A stretch of DNA of 15,582 nt from CAJBVG01 sp943360385. Its GTDB lineage: Bacteria > Bacteroidota > Bacteroidia > Sphingobacteriales > Sphingobacteriaceae. The notes under the pieces are model-generated. The model worked only from the letters and a program-made list of their open reading frames with translations. It did not search any database and was not told where the DNA came from. Location of the stretch: positions 1 to 15,582 of the forward strand of contig CALRIM020000066.1 in NCBI GenBank assembly GCA_943360385.1, written 5' to 3'. Positions 1 to 7,003 of this stretch are shown one piece after another; position 1 is the stretch's first letter, and each line of letters begins with the position of its first letter. A program made the position numbers and the translations under genes.

Positions 1-1
1 G

Positions 2-148
2 GAATATGAGCCATCATATGTAGATGAAGAATTTGTTAAATTATTATCAACTTATAGTAGCGAAGACCATTTGCAATTAGTATCGCAGATTAAATCTATG
101 GTAAAGGAGTACGTTAGTAATAATTCTATCTACGAAACCCTCGATTAA
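2..148 (+). CDS. 3' end of an unidentified protein, 5' truncated
   Basis: An open frame enters from the left edge and ends at TAA 146-148, giving the last 48 residues of a protein. The visible part is acidic at first (EYEPSYVDEE) and then looks helical, ending in ETLD. No domain can be assigned from this fragment. It is followed after 45 nt by a glycosyltransferase on the same strand, so a polysaccharide-biosynthesis role, for example another glycosyltransferase C-terminus, is plausible but is only inferred from position. Frame 1 of the same stretch has an early stop, so this is the only sensible frame. Confidence 0.6.
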   Translation, partial: EYEPSYVDEEFVKLLSTYSSEDHLQLVSQIKSMVKEYVSNNSIYETLD

Positions 149-151
149 AAC

Positions 152-182
152 TTCAGAAGTTCTGAAATTCAGAATTTCTGTT
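152..182. repeat. 8-nt periodic palindromic repeat (TTCAGAA/TTCTGAA)
   Basis: TTCAGAA (152-158), TTCTGAA (160-166), TTCAGAA (168-174) and the partial TTCTG (176-180) follow each other with one spacer base each, an exact 8-nt period. Each heptamer is the reverse complement of its neighbour. Segments 154-166 and 168-180 can pair over 13 positions with one G-U pair, although the apex is only one base and would have to open. T/A-rich DNA follows, so the structure could end the upstream transcript, or act as an operator for the next gene. Confidence 0.6.
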
Positions 183-190
183 TATATTTA
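183..190 (+). promoter_or_regulatory. possible -7 promoter box TATATTTA
   Basis: TATATTTA matches 7 of 8 positions of the Bacteroidota -7 consensus TAnnTTTG (A in place of the final G). It ends 3 nt before the glycosyltransferase ATG. The same close spacing is seen at scpA and rlmN. No clear -33 TTTG was identified, and in AT-rich DNA a 7/8 match can occur by chance. Confidence 0.3.
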
Positions 191-193
191 AAA

Positions 194-1498
194 ATGCGCT
201 TATTCCTTTTCTCATTCTGGTACTTACCCGATAATCGTACCGCTGTTAATCGTATTAAGTATTTTAAGAAAACTTTTCTTAATGCAAATACCGATGTACA
301 ATTAATTTATTGCGATGATAATTCCAGCGAAGATTATATAAATGAAGACTCTTTATATAAAGTACCTCATACACATAGATTTTATAAAATATCTAACTTT
401 CTATTACGTAAGAATTGGCTGTTTTTATATAAAATAGTGCATTTTTTTTATTTGATTTCTAGCAAAAGGGATGTGTATGATTTTTATAGAAATTATAGAG
501 CAATAGAATCAACAAAGGCCTATAACATAGGGAAAAATGATGTAGTTATTACCTCCGCTCCACCATATTCTGCACTAAACGTTGGATATTATTTAAAACA
601 AAAATATGGATGCAAATGGATCATTGATTACAGAGACCCATGGACTTTAGGTTACCCCACTTTAGCCTTTAGTGTATTTGCAGACAAACTTCGTAAACTT
701 ATTCAACGAAAGGAAGAATTGAAATTTTTGGAGACAGCTGATTATATTATTACGGTATCCGAAAGTTTAAAAAAAACTTTCCCCAAAAAATTCCAACATA
801 AAATTGAAATAATTCCAAATGGTGCGAATACAGATGAAATGGAATTGTCGAAAATCAATGCTACACCAAGTACTTTCTCGATTGTTTATGCAGGTACTAT
901 ACATTCGCAGCAACTAGACAATACCTTTTTTTTCTCAACTGTTCAGAAATTCATACTAGAGCAAAATATTGAACCCTCTGATTTTAAAATTCATTTTATT
1001 GGTGCATCTGATTCCTCTGAGTTAAAATCTATCATCAGTAGCTTGGGCCTACAAAATTTTGTGAATATTACAGATAGAATAGTATTGCCAGAATTATATA
1101 ATTACATGTATCAAGCTTCTATGTTTTTGCATTTAAAATATGGAGATAGAGATAAGATCATTACATCAAAACAATATGATTACCTTGCTATGCAAAAACC
1201 AATTCTGTTGCCAGAATCGGATAATGGGGATATTGAAGAGAGTATTATAAATAATAATGCGGGCTTTGTTTGTAGAAATAAAGAGGAATTATATTTCATA
1301 TTACAAGAAGAATATTCTAAATTTAGAAATAATGCTGATGTCAGGATTTACAGAGATGATTTATTTATAAATGGGTTAAGTAGAAATGCTGCATCTAAGA
1401 AACTGTTAGATTTAGTATATTCGGACTTATATTCTAATGAGTTAATAAAGCAAACTATAGAAGAAATTATACCCCAAGTAACAAATGGAACCGTTTAA
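194..1498 (+). CDS. GT4-like glycosyltransferase
   Basis: A 434-residue protein with the two-domain layout of GT-B glycosyltransferases of the GT4 kind, predicted to transfer an activated sugar to a lipid-linked or growing glycan on the cytoplasmic side. The N-terminal acceptor domain includes the pattern ITSAPPYSALNVGYYL (119-134), then IIDYRDPW (143-150) and TADYIITVS (181-189). The linker IIPNGA (206-211) leads to the donor-binding domain, which begins at VYAGTI (231-236). Near the C-terminus QYDYLAMQKPILL (327-339) and the acidic DNGDIEES (343-350) sit where GT4 enzymes bind the nucleotide sugar. The gene overlaps the following WecA-like gene by 14 nt, so the two are co-transcribed and translation is probably coupled. 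Sugar specificity cannot be read from the sequence. The ATG at 194 is the first in the frame. Confidence 0.85.
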   Translation: MRLFLFSFWYLPDNRTAVNRIKYFKKTFLNANTDVQLIYCDDNSSEDYINEDSLYKVPHTHRFYKISNFLLRKNWLFLYKIVHFFYLISSKRDVYDFYRNYRAIESTKAYNIGKNDVVITSAPPYSALNVGYYLKQKYGCKWIIDYRDPWTLGYPTLAFSVFADKLRKLIQRKEELKFLETADYIITVSESLKKTFPKKFQHKIEIIPNGANTDEMELSKINATPSTFSIVYAGTIHSQQLDNTFFFSTVQKFILEQNIEPSDFKIHFIGASDSSELKSIISSLGLQNFVNITDRIVLPELYNYMYQASMFLHLKYGDRDKIITSKQYDYLAMQKPILLPESDNGDIEESIINNNAGFVCRNKEELYFILQEEYSKFRNNADVRIYRDDLFINGLSRNAASKKLLDLVYSDLYSNELIKQTIEEIIPQVTNGTV

Positions 1499-2546
1499 AT
1501 TATTTTTATTAGTTTTTACCTCATTTAGTTTTGTTTGGTTTGCTATTCCTACTTTAATAAAGGTTGCCCACAATGGAAACTTTTTCGATTCTCCAGACCA
1601 AGTACGTAAGATTCATGTAAACGATACTCCCAATATTGGGGGAGTAGCTATTTTCTTTGGATTCTTATTTGCTTGTATTTTATTTCTGAAAGCTACAGCG
1701 ATTGAGTACGGAAATTTTTTACTCGGGGCTAGCATGATCATTTTCTCTATGGGTATAAGAGATGATATGTTAGGATTAAACGCGTATGTTAAAATTGGAT
1801 TGCAATTAATAGCTGCGTTTTTAGTTGTTTATTTTGGCAATGTGCACATCGATAGTTTTTTCGGGTTATTCGGCATATTCGAATTACCATATATTATCTC
1901 CATTCTCTTTTCAATTTTTATTATAATAGTAATTACTAATTCTATAAATCTTATTGATGGAGTAGATGGACTCGCAGGATCTATCGGAATTGTAATTACC
2001 ACTGCTTATGGATTTTTGTTTTTCGAAATGAATGAATTGGGCTGGGCCCGTATTTCATTTGCACTTTGTGGTGCATTATTAGGGTTTATTAGATTTAATA
2101 TCTCTCCAGCTAAAATATTTATGGGAGATACTGGTGCCTATATTATAGGATTTATTCTAGCTATTTTAACTATTCAGTTTATAGAACTTAATAAATTCGA
2201 CGCTTTGTTAAATAATAACCCTTTTGTAAAATCATCACCTGCTGTTGGAATTGGATTTATGTTTGTTCCGTTATTTGATACTCTAAGGGTATTCATGATT
2301 AGAATTTCAAAGGGGCTATCTCCCTTCTATGCAGATCGCAGGCATATGCACCATTTTTTATTAGATAGAGGTTGGACACAACGTCAAGTTAGTTTTTTCC
2401 TTGCGGGAATGTCTTTGTTTTTTATTTTATTGTGTTTAGCATTTCAAAATATTGGTAGCTTTTATTTAATAGGATCACTAACTTTGGTTGGAGTTGCAAT
2501 TCATATTTTCATGAAAATTTTTCAAAAAAGCAGCCTTGAAAACTAA
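1485..2546 (+). CDS. wecA: WecA/TagO-type polyprenyl-phosphate N-acetylhexosamine-1-phosphate transferase
   Basis: A 353-residue, highly hydrophobic integral membrane protein with many predicted transmembrane segments. It is a member of the MraY/WecA family, which moves a sugar-1-phosphate from a UDP-sugar to undecaprenyl phosphate and so starts a lipid-linked glycan. Family motifs are visible in order: IGGVAIFFGF (51-60), the paired aspartates D93-D94, NLIDGVDGLAG (155-165), FMGDTGA (212-218), the downstream acidic site D265, and RRHMHH (285-290). The last matches the HIHH-type motif of WecA-like enzymes that use UDP-HexNAc, and argues against MraY itself. The start overlaps the glycosyltransferase by 14 nt and the end overlaps the next gene by 11 nt, so it is the middle of a tightly packed operon. 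It probably primes O-antigen, capsule or exopolysaccharide synthesis. The exact sugar is not certain, so the symbol names the family rather than a proven orthologue. Confidence 0.88.
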   Translation: MEPFKLFLLVFTSFSFVWFAIPTLIKVAHNGNFFDSPDQVRKIHVNDTPNIGGVAIFFGFLFACILFLKATAIEYGNFLLGASMIIFSMGIRDDMLGLNAYVKIGLQLIAAFLVVYFGNVHIDSFFGLFGIFELPYIISILFSIFIIIVITNSINLIDGVDGLAGSIGIVITTAYGFLFFEMNELGWARISFALCGALLGFIRFNISPAKIFMGDTGAYIIGFILAILTIQFIELNKFDALLNNNPFVKSSPAVGIGFMFVPLFDTLRVFMIRISKGLSPFYADRRHMHHFLLDRGWTQRQVSFFLAGMSLFFILLCLAFQNIGSFYLIGSLTLVGVAIHIFMKIFQKSSLEN

Positions 2547-4101
2547 TTTAATATTTTTCTATTTTTTATTTTCTATTTTATTGTTGAGCGTAAGCTCCAG
2601 TAATGCACAATTTGAACCTATACATCACTATAATAACCCAAAAAACACTTGGTATAATGATGTTCAGTACCCACATTCTGCATTACAACCTGTTTATTCA
2701 GAAGATACTTCTGTTTATCAAAGAAGCAATCGTAAATATTGGTTCAGTAGAAAACTTTTCGATGAAAATATGGTCTATAAAAAAACAAAGGATGCTACTT
2801 TGTTTTTAAATTTCATGTCGGATTTTTATATTGGTAAAGAAAGCTCTAACACACTTTGGACAAATACTCGCGCTATACAAATTGACGGGAAAGTAAAATC
2901 TAGTTTTAGTTTCGATTTCAATTTATATGAAACTCAAACTCGTTTACCTTCCTTTATGGATACCTTAAGTGTTGAATTGAAATCTATACCTGGGCAAGGT
3001 TGGCATGAAATTGTAACGAAACAAGGCACTGTTTATGATTACACTTATTCAACAGCACACATCGCTTATCATACTGGAAATTTCACTTTTCAATTAGCAC
3101 ACGATAAATTATTTATAGGTGATGGTTATCGCTCGATGCTTTTATCGGATGTGTCTATTCCTTATCCATATTTTAAAGCTACTTACGAATCGAAGAGACT
3201 ACAATACTCTTCAATTTATATGCAGTTTATAGATCAGTTTGCCCCGCAATTATCTTCTGAACTTGGCTTTCAGAAAAAATGGTCAGTTATACATTACTTA
3301 GATTGGAACATTTCTAAGAAATGGACTTTAGGTCTGTTTGATGCAGTGATATGGCAAGATGCCGACTCATCTGGTAAAAGGGGATTTGAAGCTTCCTATA
3401 CTAATCCTATTATCTTTTTGCGTGCTGCAGAATACGCGACTAATTCTACAGATAATGCAATTTTAGGAATTAATCTTAAGTATCAAATTAATAATAATAC
3501 AAAGGTTTATTCGCAATTGGCTCTGGATGAACTAAAAATTGATGAATATTTTGCAAATAAAGGTTGGTGGGCAAATAAATTTGGTTTGCAATTAGGAGTA
3601 AGAGCGAAGAATATTTTAGGGCTAGAGAATTTAAATGGATTTACAGAAATAAATCTTGCAAAACCATATACTTATACTCATAAAAATACGCAACGAAGCT
3701 ATACTAATTATGGTGATGCTTTGGCTCACCCTCTTGGTGCAAATTTCATAGAAAATGTTTCACGCTTAGAATATAAAAAAGGCAGATGGATGCCAATGAT
3801 TCAAATTAATTACGCTGAATACGGATTAGATTCTTTAACAGGAACTAACGTCGGCAAAAATATTCTTGCCTCATATAATACTCGAGATAAAGAATACGGA
3901 AATAAGATATTGCAAGGTATACCTGCTTCATTAATATATATTGATGCCCGTATCGCTTATATGCTAAACCCTAAAATAAACATGCGTTTAGAACTAGGGT
4001 ATATTTATAGAAACGAAATTATAGATGGAAGTTCTAATGCAACCAATGTTATTACTTTTGGGTTGAGAAGTTCGTTTAGGAATCTTTATTTTGATAGATA
4101 G
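2536..4101 (+). CDS. RemB/Wzi-like outer-membrane beta-barrel protein
   Basis: A 521-residue exported protein. Residues 1-24 form a signal peptide (hydrophobic core IFFYFLFSILLLSV, cleavage near SSNAQ). The rest is rich in alternating aromatic/polar strands, as expected of an outer-membrane barrel. Segments recalling Bacteroidota RemB and Wzi-family proteins are LFIGDGYRSMLLSD (192-205), YTNPIIFLRAAEY (288-300), and the GWWANKFGLQLG stretch (343-354). Wzi helps anchor or assemble surface capsule, and RemB has been linked to gliding motility. Position directly behind a glycan-initiating transferase favours a polysaccharide-export or attachment role. The start is TTG at 2536, inside the end of the upstream gene. 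The next methionine in frame (residue 79) would remove the signal peptide, so TTG is the credible start. This is a family-level assignment from recalled patterns, without an alignment. Confidence 0.7.
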   Translation: MKTNLIFFYFLFSILLLSVSSSNAQFEPIHHYNNPKNTWYNDVQYPHSALQPVYSEDTSVYQRSNRKYWFSRKLFDENMVYKKTKDATLFLNFMSDFYIGKESSNTLWTNTRAIQIDGKVKSSFSFDFNLYETQTRLPSFMDTLSVELKSIPGQGWHEIVTKQGTVYDYTYSTAHIAYHTGNFTFQLAHDKLFIGDGYRSMLLSDVSIPYPYFKATYESKRLQYSSIYMQFIDQFAPQLSSELGFQKKWSVIHYLDWNISKKWTLGLFDAVIWQDADSSGKRGFEASYTNPIIFLRAAEYATNSTDNAILGINLKYQINNNTKVYSQLALDELKIDEYFANKGWWANKFGLQLGVRAKNILGLENLNGFTEINLAKPYTYTHKNTQRSYTNYGDALAHPLGANFIENVSRLEYKKGRWMPMIQINYAEYGLDSLTGTNVGKNILASYNTRDKEYGNKILQGIPASLIYIDARIAYMLNPKINMRLELGYIYRNEIIDGSSNATNVITFGLRSSFRNLYFDR

Positions 4102-4105
4102 AGAA

Positions 4106-4152
4106 ATGTGAAGATGAGTAAATATGCAAATTTTATTTACTCATTTTCGCAT
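4106..4152. terminator. probable bidirectional terminator hairpin
   Basis: ATGAGTAAAT (4114-4123) and ATTTACTCAT (4135-4144) are perfect 10-bp inverted repeats around an 11-nt loop. Pairing continues outward to about 4106 and 4152, with two G-U pairs, for about 18 bp. It sits 5 nt after the RemB/Wzi-like stop codon and about 20 nt from the dxs stop, where a shared terminator for convergent genes is expected. There is no immediate U-tract on the plus-strand side. A T5 run occurs further on, at about 4168-4172. Confidence 0.55.
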
Positions 4153-4160
4153 CTGCACAT
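4142..4160 (+). repeat. 19-bp direct repeat flanking dxs, copy 1
   Basis: CATTTTCGCATCTGCACAT is identical to 6172-6190, in the same orientation, on the other side of dxs. It lies inside the 8-nt periodic array of the convergent gap. Confidence 0.85.
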
Positions 4161-4170
4161 TTGCATATTT

Positions 4171-6087
4171 TTATGTGGTAACCAAATTTCCAATCATTGA
4201 TGTAACTGCTCGTTTGATAGAAGCTGCATCATACCCACACTCTGCCCACAACTCTGGCTGCTCACCATGTTCAATATATTCGTCAGGTATACCTAATCGT
4301 TTAACTTGTGCAGAATAATTATGGTCGGCCATAAATTCTAATATTGCAGAACCTACACCTCCCTGAATACATCCGTCTTCTACAGTGATAACTTTTTTAT
4401 ATTTTGTGAAAACTTCATGAAGCATTTCTTCATCCAACGGTTTCGCAAAACGCAAATCGTAATGTGCGGGATTCAGACCTTCTTTTCGCAATTCCTGACA
4501 AGCTTCAATAGCAAAATTCCCAACATGTCCGAATGTTAAAATAGCAACTTCTTCTCCATCACAAATTTTTCTACCCTTCCCAATTTTTAATTTCTCAAAA
4601 GGTGTTTTCCAATTTACCATTACACCATTTCCTCTTGGATATCTAATTGTAAACGGGCCAGCATTATCTATAGATGCAGTGTACATTAAATTGCGTAATT
4701 CTTGTTCGTTCATTGGCGAGGAAACAATCATGTGTGGTATGCAACGCATATAAGCAATATCATATGCCCCATGATGTGTTGGTCCATCTGCGCCAGCCAA
4801 CCCTGCACGATCTAAACAAAAAACCACATTTAATTTTTGTAATGCAACATCGTGTATAACTTGGTCGTATGCACGCTGCATAAAGGATGAATAGATGTTA
4901 CAAAAAGGTATTAACCCTTGAGTAGCTAATCCTGCAGAAAAAGTTACAGCATGTTGCTCTGCGATGCCTACATCGAATGCACGATTTGGCATTGCTTTCA
5001 TCATAATATTTAAAGAACAACCACTCGGCATCGCCGGAGTGATGCCCATAATTTTATCATTTTGTTCGGCTAATTCTACAATTGTATTTCCAAATACATC
5101 TTGATATTTTGGAGGTTGTGGATCTGTATTTGTTGATTTTTTTATTTCACCTGTAATTTTATCAAATAATCCTGGTGCATGCCATTTGGTTTGATCTTTC
5201 TCTGCTAGAGCATACCCCTTCCCTTTTACAGTTAAGCAGTGTAATATTTTAGGTCCAGGTATATCTTTTAAATCATTTAAAACCTTCACTAAATGGTTAA
5301 TATCATGGCCATCTACTGGGCCGAAATATCGAAATTTTAAAGATTCAAAAAGATTTGAATTTTTTAATAAAGTACCTTTAATTCCTTTTTCAATTTTTTT
5401 AACTATTTCTTGAGCATTTGGACCGAAGCGACTGATGCCACCTAATACTTTCCAAATATCTTCTCGAACTCTATTATAAGTATGAGAGGTGGTAATATCT
5501 GTTAAATACTCCTTCAATGCACCGACATTTGGGTCTATAGACATGCAATTGTCATTCAGAATAACCAATAAGTTAGAATTTTCTACTCCTGCATGGTTCA
5601 TTGCTTCAAAAGCTAATCCAGCCGTCATCGCCCCATCGCCAATTACAGCAATGTGTTGACGGTTATTTTCATTTTTATATTTTGATGCCACAGCCATGCC
5701 TAGTGCTGCAGAAATGGAAGTTGATGAATGCCCTACACCAAAGGTATCGTATTCACTCTCTGATCGTTTTGGGAAACCAGAAATCCCATTATAAACTCTA
5801 TTTGTGTGAAAGCGATCCTTGCGCCCAGTTAATATTTTATGTCCATATGCTTGATGCCCTACATCCCATACCAATTGATCGTCTGGGGTATTAAATACAT
5901 AGTGTAAAGCAACTGATAATTCTACGACTCCTAAACTTGCACCAAAATGCCCTCCATTAACCGAAACCATATCAATAATATATTGACGTAATTCTTCCGC
6001 AACTTGTGGTAACTGACTCTCAGAGAGTTTTCTAAGGTCGGCTGGAAAATTAATGTTTTTAAGTAGTTCTGCGGGCTTTTGGTTCAT
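4171..6087 (-). CDS. dxs: 1-deoxy-D-xylulose-5-phosphate synthase
   Basis: A 638-residue cytosolic thiamine-diphosphate enzyme that condenses pyruvate and glyceraldehyde 3-phosphate to DXP, the first step of the non-mevalonate isoprenoid pathway, which also supplies precursors for quinones and polyprenyl carriers. Expected features are present: H47 in NGGHFGASLG, the cofactor motif GDGAMTAG (150-157) with NDN (178-180), the catalytic glutamate E377 in GIAEQHA, and DRAGLAGADGPTHHG (426-440). The length is typical of DXS. The same frame is open for a further 39 codons, to an ATG at 6204, but those codons are intergenic repeat DNA (a cysteine-rich run beginning MKMCRCADAK) and cover a likely promoter. 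The start MNQKPAELLK at 6087 is therefore chosen. The gene is convergent with the polysaccharide operon and divergent from scpA. Confidence 0.96.
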   Translation of the reverse strand: MNQKPAELLKNINFPADLRKLSESQLPQVAEELRQYIIDMVSVNGGHFGASLGVVELSVALHYVFNTPDDQLVWDVGHQAYGHKILTGRKDRFHTNRVYNGISGFPKRSESEYDTFGVGHSSTSISAALGMAVASKYKNENNRQHIAVIGDGAMTAGLAFEAMNHAGVENSNLLVILNDNCMSIDPNVGALKEYLTDITTSHTYNRVREDIWKVLGGISRFGPNAQEIVKKIEKGIKGTLLKNSNLFESLKFRYFGPVDGHDINHLVKVLNDLKDIPGPKILHCLTVKGKGYALAEKDQTKWHAPGLFDKITGEIKKSTNTDPQPPKYQDVFGNTIVELAEQNDKIMGITPAMPSGCSLNIMMKAMPNRAFDVGIAEQHAVTFSAGLATQGLIPFCNIYSSFMQRAYDQVIHDVALQKLNVVFCLDRAGLAGADGPTHHGAYDIAYMRCIPHMIVSSPMNEQELRNLMYTASIDNAGPFTIRYPRGNGVMVNWKTPFEKLKIGKGRKICDGEEVAILTFGHVGNFAIEACQELRKEGLNPAHYDLRFAKPLDEEMLHEVFTKYKKVITVEDGCIQGGVGSAILEFMADHNYSAQVKRLGIPDEYIEHGEQPELWAECGYDAASIKRAVTSMIGNLVTT

Positions 6088-6105
6088 TTTATAGTGCTTA
6101 AACGA

Positions 6106-6117
6106 CAAATATAACAA
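6106..6117 (-). promoter_or_regulatory. probable dxs promoter (-7 box TATATTTG)
   Basis: On the minus strand TTGTTATATTTG contains a perfect TAnnTTTG box (6113-6106). It ends 18 nt before the dxs ATG, so the expected leader is only about 10-15 nt. The same 12-mer occurs in front of scpA on the other strand. No convincing -33 TTTG was found at the usual distance, because that position falls in the repeat array. Confidence 0.55.
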
Positions 6118-6120
6118 AAT

Positions 6121-6208
6121 GTTCGTGTGCTTGTTTGCTCGTGTGCTCATTTGCTCATCTTCCAATTTGCACATTTTCGCATCTGCACATCTGCACATTT
6201 TCAAATAT
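6121..6208. repeat. degenerate 8-nt tandem array between two divergent promoters
   Basis: Eleven consecutive 8-nt units run without a break from 6121 to 6208. They shift from a GCTCGTGT/GCTCATTT type on the dxs side to a GCACATTT/GCACATCT type on the scpA side (overall approximately GCWCRTYT). The array fills the space between the dxs and scpA -7 boxes, including where both -33 regions would lie. It is open in the dxs frame and produces a spurious N-terminal extension. Confidence 0.75.
6172..6190 (+). repeat. 19-bp direct repeat flanking dxs, copy 2
   Basis: Identical to 4142-4160 and in the same orientation, about 2.03 kb apart with dxs between them. It is part of the 8-nt array upstream of dxs. 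Confidence 0.85.
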
Positions 6209-6219
6209 TGTTATATTTG
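6208..6219 (+). promoter_or_regulatory. probable scpA promoter (-7 box TATATTTG)
   Basis: TTGTTATATTTG holds a perfect TAnnTTTG box at 6212-6219, ending 4 nt before the scpA ATG at 6224. With initiation a few nt downstream of the box, the transcript would start at or next to the start codon. It is the same 12-mer as the dxs promoter, in divergent orientation. Confidence 0.55.
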
Positions 6220-6223
6220 AAGG

Positions 6224-7003
6224 ATGAATTGGGCAGAAAAATTTGAAATTCGTTTACCACAGTTTGAAGGACCCTTCGACTTGCTTTTGTTTTTTATAGA
6301 ACGAGACGAATTGGATATTTATGATATTCCAATTGCAAAAATCACTAAGGATTTCTTGACCTATATCGAACAGATGACAGCTTTAAATATTGAGCTAGCG
6401 TCTGAGTTTATATTGGTGGCTGCAAGATTAATGCAAATTAAAGCCCGCATGTTGCTTCCTCGTCCAGAAATTGATGAAGAAGGAAACGAGGTTGACCCTA
6501 GAAAAGATTTAGTTCAAAAACTTTTAGAATATAAAAAATTCAAAGAAGCTTCTGCAGAAATGGAAGTGATGTTGGATGAACGTGCGAAACAATTTTCTAG
6601 AGGAAATATTGCTCAAGATTTAATTGCAGTTCGCGAAAGTGCAACTCAAGAAGATGAACTACAAACCTTAGATTTGTACAAACTCCTAACGGTTTATCAT
6701 AAAGTTTTAAACAGATATATTCATAAACCAGAAGAAGTTCGCCATACTGTAATTCAGTATCCTTATACAATAGAAGATCAGAAAAAACATTTAGCCGATT
6801 TATTACTAACTAATGATAGATTAGATTTCGAATCGGTAATGTTAACTAGTAAAGACAGGGTTGAACTTGTGTATTCTTTCCTTGCCATTTTAGAAATGTT
6901 GCAACAACAAATGATTAAAATTCAGATTGGATTAGGGTATAATAATTTCTGGATAAGCCATAGAGCTGAAGGGGAAGAGGTGATTTACGAACCTGAAGAC
7001 TAA
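6224..7003 (+). CDS. scpA: segregation and condensation protein A (kleisin)
   Basis: A 259-residue ScpA, the kleisin subunit that links SMC heads and binds ScpB in the bacterial condensin that organises and segregates the chromosome. The N-terminal SMC-binding region shows the family signature LPQFEGPFDLLLFFI (11-25), followed by DIYDIPIAKITKDFL (31-45) and the helical EFILVAARLMQIKARMLLPR (61-80). An acidic, variable middle follows (about 83-150), and a C-terminal winged-helix region (about 184-248) ends in a polar tail. Length is normal for the family. The ATG at 6224 directly follows a promoter-like box. No scpB or smc gene is in the window, so its partners lie elsewhere. Confidence 0.95.
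   Translation: MNWAEKFEIRLPQFEGPFDLLLFFIERDELDIYDIPIAKITKDFLTYIEQMTALNIELASEFILVAARLMQIKARMLLPRPEIDEEGNEVDPRKDLVQKLLEYKKFKEASAEMEVMLDERAKQFSRGNIAQDLIAVRESATQEDELQTLDLYKLLTVYHKVLNRYIHKPEEVRHTVIQYPYTIEDQKKHLADLLLTNDRLDFESVMLTSKDRVELVYSFLAILEMLQQQMIKIQIGLGYNNFWISHRAEGEEVIYEPED

Larger units (their letters stand above)
4104..4170. repeat. inverted array of 8-nt units between convergent genes
   Basis: The gap between the RemB/Wzi-like gene and dxs reads as 8-nt units. The left side has AAATGTGA (4104-4111), AGATGAGT and AAATATGC (to 4127). The right side has ATTTACTC (from 4135), ATTTTCGC, ATCTGCAC and ATTTGCAT (to 4166). Left units are approximate reverse complements of right units. The right-hand units belong to the same sequence type as the array upstream of dxs (GCACATTT/GCACATCT), including a 19-bp identical stretch at 4142-4160 and 6172-6190. 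Confidence 0.7.

Noticed and set aside
2603..2809. 68-codon frame inside the RemB/Wzi-like gene
   Set aside because: Out-of-frame overlap with a gene that has a signal peptide and family patterns; no independent support.
4142..6190. Transposon carrying dxs, bounded by the 19-bp repeats
   Set aside because: There is no transposase and no inverted ends, and the repeats are explained by shared octamer units in the flanking arrays.
4171..6204. 677-residue dxs starting at 6204
   Set aside because: The extra 39 codons are octamer repeat DNA and include a probable promoter; family length and N-terminus fit the start at 6087.
6121..6208. CRISPR-like array
   Set aside because: Units are 8 nt with no spacers, and no cas genes are present.
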